16,288 bases of DNA. Origin: Bacteroidales bacterium UBA1189 (lineage in GTDB: Bacteria > Bacteroidota > Bacteroidia > Bacteroidales > Bacteroidaceae). Within the stretch, counting starts at the first letter, position 1; every line of letters starts with the position of its first letter. Shown in pieces: positions 6,523 through 12,968 of this stretch. The notes under the pieces were generated by a model that had not been told where the DNA came from, searched no databases, and was given only the letters and a program-made list of their open reading frames with translations. Location: assembly GCA_002309805.1 (NCBI GenBank), contig DBYJ01000036.1, forward strand, positions 1 through 16,288, in the 5' to 3' direction. A program made the translations under genes and the position numbers.

Positions 6523-9134
6523 CCACCCTGCTTTCTGCACGCCGTATCGGCAGTGCTCCGGCGGTTGTCTCGCGGCTGCTGACTGACAGCCGTTCCCTTT
6601 GGCTTCCCGAGGAAACCATATTCTTTGCCCTCACAGGGCAGCGTGGCGACGGCCATGCCTACATCGACGAGCTCTATCGCCGCGGCGTGCGTGCCTTCGT
6701 CGTCAGCCGCATGCCTGCCGAGCTTCACGAGGATGCCAACTACCTCGTCGTCCCTGATACGCTTGCGGCCCTGCAACAGCTGGCAGCCCTACATCGCCAG
6801 ACCTTCAATGGCCCTGTCATCGGCATTACGGGCAGCAACGGCAAGACGGTGGTCAAGGAATGGCTCTACCAGCTGCTGAGCCCCGACAGCATCGTCACGC
6901 GATCGCCCCGCAGCTACAACTCACAAATCGGCGTACCCCTCTCAGCCTGGCTCATTACGCCCCAGACCGAACTTGCCATCCTCGAAGCCGGCATCTCGCA
7001 GCCTGGCGAAATGCGTCGTTTGCAGCCCATCGTCCAGCCTACCATCGGCATCCTCACCAATATCGGAGGTGCCCATCAGGAGAACTTCGTCTCCCTGCAC
7101 GAGAAGTGCATGGAGAAACTTGAGCTCTTCAAGGACTGCGATATCCTCATCTACAATGGCGACGACGAACTCATCAACGACTGCGTAGGGCGCCGGCTGC
7201 TCTCCATTCGCGAACTGGCATGGTCACGTCGCGACAACGAGCGCCCCCTCTTCATCCAATCCGTCACGAAAGGCGACTCTTCTACCACCATTGTCTACCG
7301 TTACCTCGGTTACGAAAGTAGCTACGTCATCCCCTTCATCGACGATGCTAGCATCGAGAACTCCCTCCACTGCCTCGCCGTCTGCCTCTACCGGATGATG
7401 TCGCCCTCCGTCATTGCCCAGCGCATGGCCTGCCTCGAGCCTGTCGCCATGCGTCTGCAAGTGCTTGAGGGACAGAACGGCTGTACGCTGGTAAACGACT
7501 CGTACAACAGCGACCTTGCCTCGCTCGACATCGCACTTGACTTCGTGGCACGCCGCTCCTCCGCTGTCGGACGCCAGCGCGTGCTCATCCTCTCCGATAT
7601 GGAGCAGACGGGACAGAACCCCCGTAACCTATATAAAAAAGTGGCCCGCCTTGCTGCCAGCCATGGCATCACCCGCCTCATCGCCGTCGGAACCGACATA
7701 AAAAGGATAAAGGATGAAAGGCCTGCAAGTGAGCAAACCGAAAAGATAAAAAGCCCTAAAGCACCCTCCGGCTCTTCGCCCCTTCGCCCCTTCGACATCA
7801 AGTTCTTCCCTACTACCGAAGCGCTCCTTGACTCTGGCGAGCTATCTGCCCTCCACGATGCCGATATCCTCATCAAGGGTGCCCGTCGCTTCGGTTTTGA
7901 CCGTATTGCCGATGCCCTGGCCCTGCGTGTCCATGAGACCGTGCTCGAAGTCAGCCTCAGCGCCCTGGTGGACAACCTCAACTACTACCGCAGCTTCCTC
8001 CCCCCCACCACGCGCATGGTCTGCATGGTGAAGGCCTTTGCCTACGGCGCCGGATTCTACGAGATTGCCAAGACCCTTCAGGATCACGGCGTCGAATACC
8101 TTGCTGTGGCTGTAGCAGACGAGGGACGCCAGCTGCGCGAAGCTGGCATCACCACCGGCATCCTCGTCATGAACCCTGAGCGTAGCGCCCTCAGCACTAT
8201 CACCCACTACCACCTCGAGCCTGAAATCTACAGTTTCCCCCTGCTTGAAGCCATGATTCATGCCTGCGACGCTCGTGGCATCACCGGCTATCCCGTTCAT
8301 ATCAAGATTGATACTGGCATGAGCCGGCTCGGCTTCCGCCCTGAGGAAGTCCCTGCACTGCTCAATCGTCTGCGCCGTCAGACGGCAGTCATCCCCCGTA
8401 GCGTCTTCAGCCACTTCGCCTGCAGCGACACCCCCAATCCTGATGCCGATGCTTTCAGCCGCCTGCAGATGGAGCGCTTCGACCTTGCTGCCGATGCCCT
8501 CCGCGCCGACTATGGCGACACCCTGCTGCGCCATATCTGCAACACAGCCGGCATCATCCGCTTTCCTGATCATCACTATGAGATGGTGCGCCTCGGCCTC
8601 GGCCTCTACGGCATCGACCCGATAGAAAAAATAAAAAATGAGGAATCAGGAATCAGGAATAATGCTGATAAAGACAGCCACGCGCAGCCTGATTCTAAAT
8701 CCTCATTCCACATTCCTAATTCTTCAATTCCTAATTCTTTGACCCCTGTCAGCACCCTCCGCACCACCATCCTGCAGATTCACGACGTCACGCCACCCGA
8801 GACTGTGGGCTATGGAAGACGTGGAAAACTCACCCGTCCCTCGCGCATCGCTGCCATCCCCATCGGCTATGCCGACGGCCTCAGCCGACACCTTGGCAAC
8901 CGTCGTGGCGCATGCCTCGTACACGGACAGCCCGCACCCTACGTCGGCAACATCTGCATGGACGTGGCGATGATTGACGTTACTGACATCCCTGACTGCG
9001 CCGAGGGCGACAGCGTCGAAATCTTCGGCCCTAACCTCCCCGTCACCCAGCTGGCGGAGTGGCTCGACACCATCCCCTACGAAATCCTCACAGCCGTCTC
9101 CACCCGCGTCAAACGTATCTATTTCAAGGAATAG
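6498..9134 (+). CDS. murF-alr: Bifunctional UDP-N-acetylmuramoyl-tripeptide–D-alanyl-D-alanine ligase / alanine racemase (MurF-Alr fusion)
   Basis: This 878-residue cytoplasmic fusion is typical of Bacteroidetes. The N-terminal half (about 1-475) is MurF, which adds D-Ala-D-Ala to the UDP-MurNAc-tripeptide with ATP. It has the ATP loop GITGSNGKT (109-117), NIGGAHQENF (188-197) with a candidate carbamylated lysine in CMEKLELF (K207), and LVNDSYNS (331-338). The C-terminal half (about 482-878) is PLP-dependent alanine racemase. It has the PLP lysine in MVKAFAYGAG (K512), the IDTGMSRLGF block (604-613), the catalytic tyrosine in VGYGRRG (Y772) and GNICMDVAMIDV (817-828). Two low-complexity inserts (residues about 401-432 and 709-749) look added to otherwise normal domains; all catalytic residues remain. 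The start overlaps the GSCFA gene by 25 nt. A strong terminator follows at 9260-9302. Confidence 0.96.
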   Translation: MSYPIEQLTTLLSARRIGSAPAVVSRLLTDSRSLWLPEETIFFALTGQRGDGHAYIDELYRRGVRAFVVSRMPAELHEDANYLVVPDTLAALQQLAALHRQTFNGPVIGITGSNGKTVVKEWLYQLLSPDSIVTRSPRSYNSQIGVPLSAWLITPQTELAILEAGISQPGEMRRLQPIVQPTIGILTNIGGAHQENFVSLHEKCMEKLELFKDCDILIYNGDDELINDCVGRRLLSIRELAWSRRDNERPLFIQSVTKGDSSTTIVYRYLGYESSYVIPFIDDASIENSLHCLAVCLYRMMSPSVIAQRMACLEPVAMRLQVLEGQNGCTLVNDSYNSDLASLDIALDFVARRSSAVGRQRVLILSDMEQTGQNPRNLYKKVARLAASHGITRLIAVGTDIKRIKDERPASEQTEKIKSPKAPSGSSPLRPFDIKFFPTTEALLDSGELSALHDADILIKGARRFGFDRIADALALRVHETVLEVSLSALVDNLNYYRSFLPPTTRMVCMVKAFAYGAGFYEIAKTLQDHGVEYLAVAVADEGRQLREAGITTGILVMNPERSALSTITHYHLEPEIYSFPLLEAMIHACDARGITGYPVHIKIDTGMSRLGFRPEEVPALLNRLRRQTAVIPRSVFSHFACSDTPNPDADAFSRLQMERFDLAADALRADYGDTLLRHICNTAGIIRFPDHHYEMVRLGLGLYGIDPIEKIKNEESGIRNNADKDSHAQPDSKSSFHIPNSSIPNSLTPVSTLRTTILQIHDVTPPETVGYGRRGKLTRPSRIAAIPIGYADGLSRHLGNRRGACLVHGQPAPYVGNICMDVAMIDVTDIPDCAEGDSVEIFGPNLPVTQLAEWLDTIPYEILTAVSTRVKRIYFKE
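7702..7794 (+). repeat. In-frame low-complexity insert in the MurF half
   Basis: The tract begins with aaaggat twice in tandem (7702-7715) plus a partial third copy. It ends with ttcgcccc twice (7775-7790) plus a partial copy. It encodes about 30 charged or Pro/Ser-rich residues (about 402-432) between GTDI and the conserved FFPTTEALL block. The frame is kept, and the motifs on both sides are intact. Confidence 0.6.
8637..8739 (+). repeat. In-frame inverted/tandem repeat insert in the Alr half
   Basis: The left part has ggaatca tandemly repeated (8642-8655). The right part has a 13-bp direct repeat attcctaattctt (8712-8724 and 8727-8739). Inverted pairs link the halves: AATGAGGA (8637-8644) with TCCTCATT (8700-8707), and GAATCAGG (8643-8650 and 8650-8657) with CCTGATTC (8688-8695). 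It encodes about 40 Asn/Ser/Lys-rich residues between LGLYGIDP and LTPVSTLRTT, two blocks that normally lie close together in alanine racemases. Confidence 0.75.
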
Positions 9135-9172
9135 AAAAACTTTCGAACTGTATCTCTCCTTCTGTTTTCTCG

Positions 9173-9265
9173 CGCAGGCAACTGTTCGCCTAGCGCAGGC
9201 AAATAAATTCTCAACGCAGGCGAATAGTTTTTTAGAATAGGCGAATAATTTTTCAGCGCAGGCAA
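9173..9265. repeat. 21-bp-period repeat array (five copies)
   Basis: A 9-bp motif CGCAGGC(A/G)A starts at 9173, 9194, 9215, 9236 (degenerate: aataggcga) and 9257, exactly 21 bp apart each time, with A/T-rich variable filler in copies 2-4. Copies 1, 2 and 5 have the full cgcaggcaa. Twenty-one bp is two helical turns, so all five motifs lie on the same DNA face. The array sits in the 3' region of murF-alr, and the fifth copy forms the left base of the terminator hairpin. Confidence 0.85.
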
Positions 9266-9302
9266 AAAAACGGCTTTCTGTTTGGCCGTTTGCCTGTTTT
9301 TT
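9260..9302 (+). terminator. Intrinsic terminator of the GSCFA–murF-alr operon
   Basis: AGGC (9260-9263) plus AAACGGC (9268-9274) pair with GCCGTTTGCCT (9285-9295). This gives 11 bp with a 4-A bulge and a 10-nt loop. One G later comes a run of six T (9297-9302). The structure lies about 125 nt after the murF-alr stop codon. Confidence 0.75.
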
Positions 9303-9312
9303 ACTTTCTTTG
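9281..9312 (+). promoter_or_regulatory. Candidate promoter for the C10 protease
   Basis: TTTG (9281-9284) is followed after exactly 20 nt by TTTCTTTG (9305-9312), one mismatch from TAnnTTTG. The predicted start would be near 9318, about 40 nt before the ATG at 9360. The -33 element lies in the loop and right arm of the preceding terminator. Confidence 0.45.
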
Positions 9313-9359
9313 CCGAGTAAAAGAATCCTTACTGATGTATCATATTTAAAGTCTTGCTT

Positions 9360-12300
9360 ATGAAACGATTCATTACCTCTTTGTTGCTTCTCGCAATCGT
9401 CCCCATGTTGTTGCAGGCTCATCCCATTGACAGGGAGCAGGCTCGCCGGATTGCCAACGCATTTCTGGCCCAAACCTCATCGAATAACTCGCTGAGCAAG
9501 CGCCAGGCACCTTTGCTCCAGCGGGAACTGGCCTACAAGGAACTTGGCATGAAAAACCTCTACGCCTTTGCCGACGATGTGAACGGCGGCTTCGTCATCG
9601 TTGCCAACGACGACTGTGTGGAACCCGTGCTGGCCTACAGCGAGACGGATACATTCAACCCGTTTACGATGCCTTTGTCCATGCAGGTGATGCTTCTGGG
9701 CTACGAGCAGCAGCTAAGCAGCATAAGTCCCAGCAATGCCCCTGTCCGCAGGGCGGGAGAGGCATCCGAGCGCGAGGCCATTCCACCACTCATCCAGACC
9801 ACATGGCACCAGTATCTTCCGCTCAAATATAATACGCCATTCGACGAGGATGCTGGCCGGAATACGCCTGTGGGCTGCGTGGCGCTGACACTCGCTCAAA
9901 TCATGTACTATTATCAGTATCCCCAGGGCACAACGATTACCATCCCTGCCTATACGACAGGATCGGGATATGAGATGCCAGCCTTGCCGCCAACCACGTT
10001 TGACTATTCGAAAATGCACTTGAATTACGACGACGTTTACGAGGGTGACAGGGAGACAATAGACCCTAATGACCCTTCCCTCATCGAAGTGACAAAGCTC
10101 CTGATGTATGCAGGATGTGCTCTGCAGATGAACTATTCCACGATGGGTTCGTCAGCGGTATTCGACCCTCAAGTCATTGCCAAATATTTCGATTACGATA
10201 AAGGCGCCCGCTACCTGATGGCAGGCAACTATCCGCATGAAGTGTGGGAAGAAATGGTGTATAATGAACTTGCCGCAGGTCGTCCCATACCTTATTCCGC
10301 AGGTGCCGTTTTAAATCAGAATCATGAATTTATAATAGACGGTTATGACGGGCACGGCTATTTCCATGCCAACATCGGAGAAATAGGACGTGGAGGTTTT
10401 AACGGTTTCTTTAAGTTGGGCGTACTGAACGAGTGTCATAACCAAACCAGTCAAGTGTTGTTCAGTGGCTACAATGTCTATCAGGCCGGCATTTTCGGTT
10501 TCCAGCCCAACAAGGGCAACGACCCTGTGCCTTCGGTCAGCGTGGACTATGGCAATTATGCGCTTCCGAAGGCCGACTTTACACGCAAATCGGCTGGCGA
10601 AGACTTCAAGGACATCGAACTGAGTGCCAGCATGAAGCGGTACGACAACAACGGCCATACGATGGACTACGGATGGGGTCTGTACCAGAACGGACTGCTA
10701 AAGAAAGAGCTGTGCTCATCCACTACCGACCAGGAAATCACCAGCCTCAACATGAAATTCAACATGGGCAGCCAGCTGGCAGACGGAACCTACCAGCTGT
10801 TCCCCTTGTTCCGAAACCATGGGGCAAAGGAGTGGGAACTATACTTTGAATATGGTTATACAACGGAAGATGGCACCCCCATGCGCCACTACACCGCTAC
10901 CATAGAAAACAACAAGCTGCATATTGGCGTGTCATCCACAGAGCCTAACCTGAATGTCAACAAAGTAGAGTACTTTGCCGCCTACGAAGGTGAGAAACTG
11001 AACATGCGCGTGTGGTTCACGAACAACGGCACAAACTACGAAAACCGGCTCATGCTCTGGATAGACGGAGAATTGGCGGCAGGCGTGGGCGCATACGTGG
11101 ATCCAGGCTTATCGGACTACATCGACTTCTGCACGGCAGCCCCCACGAAGGGAACACACGAAATCAAGGTTTCCGCTGACTGGGAGGGGAAAGTGATTAT
11201 TTACACAGATGAACTGACTGTCACAGACCCCCCAGAATGCCAGCTGAAGGCTGAAGTTACAGCAAAAGGACTGATTGGCAGAGTAGTTTACAAGGATTTG
11301 GATGTGGTCTGCAAAATAACAAATACAGGAGCAACCACATTTGCCGATATGATAGATGCGGAATTATCAGTAGATGAGATCGACGAAAATGGGAACTTTC
11401 TGTACCGGCCTGAAACAGGCTACCCCGCTTGGAGATGGGCACGAGTCTGGTATTTGCACTTGGAGCCAGGCGAAAGTGCTGAGATTTCGTTTACAATGGG
11501 AAAGGAAATCTTTACTCCGAAGAACTACTCTTATGGCCTTACTATTCTTTATAATAACAATAAAGATTTAAAAAATCTTTATGTTAGCGGTTATTTCACA
11601 TATAGCGATAATGATTTTATTAACGCAACATCCATTGCCTTGAATAAAGAAAACCTTTCAATGAATCTCTATGAAACGGAAACGCTTATTGCTACGGTTC
11701 TGCCTGAAAACGCATCGGACAAGAGAGTAACGTGGTCTTCTTCAGATAATGAAGTTGTGCTTGTTACTAACGAAGGGGAACTTCATGCATGTAAGGCAGG
11801 GAAGGCGGTAATAACAGTCGCATCAGTTTCCAATCCTGATGCAACTGCCACTTGCGAAGTGACTGTCATAAATACGATTTCTGTGCAGACCATCTCACTC
11901 AATGCAGAAACGCTCCAGTTAGCAGCCGGAGAAAGCAAGAAGCTGGAAGCTACCGTTCTGCCTGAAGATGCAACGGACAAGAGTGTGGTATGGACGTCTT
12001 CAGACATGTCCATTGTTTCTGTTAATGGCGAAGGTGTCGTAACGGCAAATAGGGCTGGAAAGGCGGTGATAACAGTCGCATCTGTTTCCAATCCCGATGT
12101 TACCGCAACTTGCAAAGTAACAGTATTGCCGCATGCAACGAGTGTAACCCTTAATAAGGCAAATCTCTCCTTATATGGAATAGGCAGTACGTACCAGTTG
12201 GAGGCTAATGTGATGCCTTTCGATGCCTACGACAAGTCTGTGACATGGGCAAGTTCGGACGAATCCGTCTGTATTGTGTCCCAATCGGGTCTTGTCACCT

Positions 12301-12788
12301 CTATAGGTGTAGGTAAGGCAACCATTACCGTCACCACCGTTGATGGTGGTTTGACAGCAACATGCAAGGTGACTGTCTCGATTCCTTTAGAGGCCATCAC
12401 GTTCTATGAAGAAACGCTGCAGTTGGTGGTTGGAGAGAGCAAGCAGTTGGAAGTTATCTTCATGCCTGAGAACACCTCGTACAAAGGTTTGATGTGGCTG
12501 TCGTCAGATAAATCCGTTGCAGTCGTAGATACCGAAGGCGTAGTGACGGCAAAGATGGCTGGGAAAGCGGTGATTACAGCCGCATCGAATTATAATCCCA
12601 GTATTACTGCCACTTGCGAAGTGACTGTCGTTGATGATAATGGCATTCTTGTCCTCAAAACAGGAAACATGCAAAACGTCCGTGCCATCTACGACGTTAC
12701 AGGAAGAAAGATGGAGCATATGCAGCAGGGACTGAATATCCTGTTGCTGAATGACGGGTCGATAAAGAAGGTGATTCTCAAGGAATAG
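9360..12788 (+). CDS. Secreted C10-family (streptopain-like) protease with four Ig-like BIG2 repeats
   Basis: This 1142-residue exported protein starts MKRFITSLLLLAIVPMLLQA, a clear signal peptide cut after about residue 20; an in-frame TTG at 9354 is less likely. An inhibitory propeptide of the Spi/streptopain type follows (about 21-125, with YAFADDVNGGFVIVANDD). The peptidase domain (about 140-385) has the catalytic Cys in TPVGCVALTLAQIM (C173) and the His in NHEFIIDGYDG (H322). The usual NWGWGG segment after the His is replaced by NIGEIGRGG (338-346), so activity is not assured. Residues about 390-755 are beta-rich and unassigned. Four BIG2 repeats (about 757-836, 844-922, 927-1006, 1011-1090) precede a short tail containing YDVTGRK and GLNILLLNDG, like a type A type IX secretion signal. 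The 3' half is visibly more A/T-rich than neighbouring genes. It is transcribed alone. Confidence 0.88.
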   Translation: MKRFITSLLLLAIVPMLLQAHPIDREQARRIANAFLAQTSSNNSLSKRQAPLLQRELAYKELGMKNLYAFADDVNGGFVIVANDDCVEPVLAYSETDTFNPFTMPLSMQVMLLGYEQQLSSISPSNAPVRRAGEASEREAIPPLIQTTWHQYLPLKYNTPFDEDAGRNTPVGCVALTLAQIMYYYQYPQGTTITIPAYTTGSGYEMPALPPTTFDYSKMHLNYDDVYEGDRETIDPNDPSLIEVTKLLMYAGCALQMNYSTMGSSAVFDPQVIAKYFDYDKGARYLMAGNYPHEVWEEMVYNELAAGRPIPYSAGAVLNQNHEFIIDGYDGHGYFHANIGEIGRGGFNGFFKLGVLNECHNQTSQVLFSGYNVYQAGIFGFQPNKGNDPVPSVSVDYGNYALPKADFTRKSAGEDFKDIELSASMKRYDNNGHTMDYGWGLYQNGLLKKELCSSTTDQEITSLNMKFNMGSQLADGTYQLFPLFRNHGAKEWELYFEYGYTTEDGTPMRHYTATIENNKLHIGVSSTEPNLNVNKVEYFAAYEGEKLNMRVWFTNNGTNYENRLMLWIDGELAAGVGAYVDPGLSDYIDFCTAAPTKGTHEIKVSADWEGKVIIYTDELTVTDPPECQLKAEVTAKGLIGRVVYKDLDVVCKITNTGATTFADMIDAELSVDEIDENGNFLYRPETGYPAWRWARVWYLHLEPGESAEISFTMGKEIFTPKNYSYGLTILYNNNKDLKNLYVSGYFTYSDNDFINATSIALNKENLSMNLYETETLIATVLPENASDKRVTWSSSDNEVVLVTNEGELHACKAGKAVITVASVSNPDATATCEVTVINTISVQTISLNAETLQLAAGESKKLEATVLPEDATDKSVVWTSSDMSIVSVNGEGVVTANRAGKAVITVASVSNPDVTATCKVTVLPHATSVTLNKANLSLYGIGSTYQLEANVMPFDAYDKSVTWASSDESVCIVSQSGLVTSIGVGKATITVTTVDGGLTATCKVTVSIPLEAITFYEETLQLVVGESKQLEVIFMPENTSYKGLMWLSSDKSVAVVDTEGVVTAKMAGKAVITAASNYNPSITATCEVTVVDDNGILVLKTGNMQNVRAIYDVTGRKMEHMQQGLNILLLNDGSIKKVILKE
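11802..12123 (+). repeat. Near-identical DNA copies within BIG2 repeats 1 and 2
   Basis: The segment starting gcggtaataacagtcgcatc (about 11805) in repeat 1 recurs as gcggtgataacagtcgcatc (about 12063) in repeat 2. The similarity continues through the SVSNPD(A/V)TATC block. Repeats 3 and 4 are more diverged. This indicates internal duplication of the Ig-like units. Confidence 0.6.
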
Positions 12789-12803
12789 TCCTTTCACGGG
12801 TTT

Positions 12804-12842
12804 AAAAAGAGTAGCCGGAACCACATTTGTGATTCCGGCTAC
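12804..12842 (-). terminator. Terminator in the convergent protease/GH3 spacer
   Basis: GTAGCCGGAA (12811-12820) and TTCCGGCTAC (12833-12842) form a perfect 10-bp stem, extended inside by CACA/TGTG across one mismatch. In the minus direction the stem is followed by TC and five T (12808-12804), so it fits an intrinsic terminator for the GH3 gene about 115 nt after its stop. On the plus strand it lies 22 nt after the protease stop but lacks a T-run; it may still work as a bidirectional barrier. Confidence 0.75.
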
Positions 12843-12861
12843 ATAGTATTTGAGAGAATGA

Positions 12862-12968
12862 ACTTGGCTTTGCGCTCGCTACATCAGATGTTGAACTTCG
12901 TTCTTCATCTGGCGCGACTCGGCAAAGTCCAAGTTTACTTGGCTTTGCGCTCGCTGCTTCAGATGTTG
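12862..12968. repeat. 32-bp direct repeat pair with hairpins, overlapping the GH3 stop
   Basis: Copies at 12862-12893 and 12937-12968 match at 30 of 32 positions (both start acttggctttgcgctcgct), 75 bp apart. Between them, gcaaagtccaagt (12922-12934) is nearly the reverse complement of acttggctttgc (12937-12948). CAGATG/CATCTG (12885-12890 and 12906-12911) frames another imperfect hairpin. The second copy includes the GH3 stop codon (12959-12961), so the last two GH3 codons are repeat sequence. Confidence 0.8.

Noticed and set aside
9173..9265. CRISPR array
   Set aside because: Repeat motif (9 bp) and filler (12 bp) are far too short, and no cas gene is present.
8724..9473. 249-codon minus-strand ORF with LFACA-type heptapeptide repeats
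   Set aside because: It overlaps the conserved end of murF-alr and the start of the protease; the heptads simply reflect the 21-bp DNA period. Kept only as an alternative reading of the array.
11560..11582. 10-bp A/T hairpin as an internal terminator in the protease gene
   Set aside because: It lies within an uninterrupted reading frame, is purely A/T-rich in the stem and lacks a T-run after it; noted only as a possible join near the first BIG2 domain.
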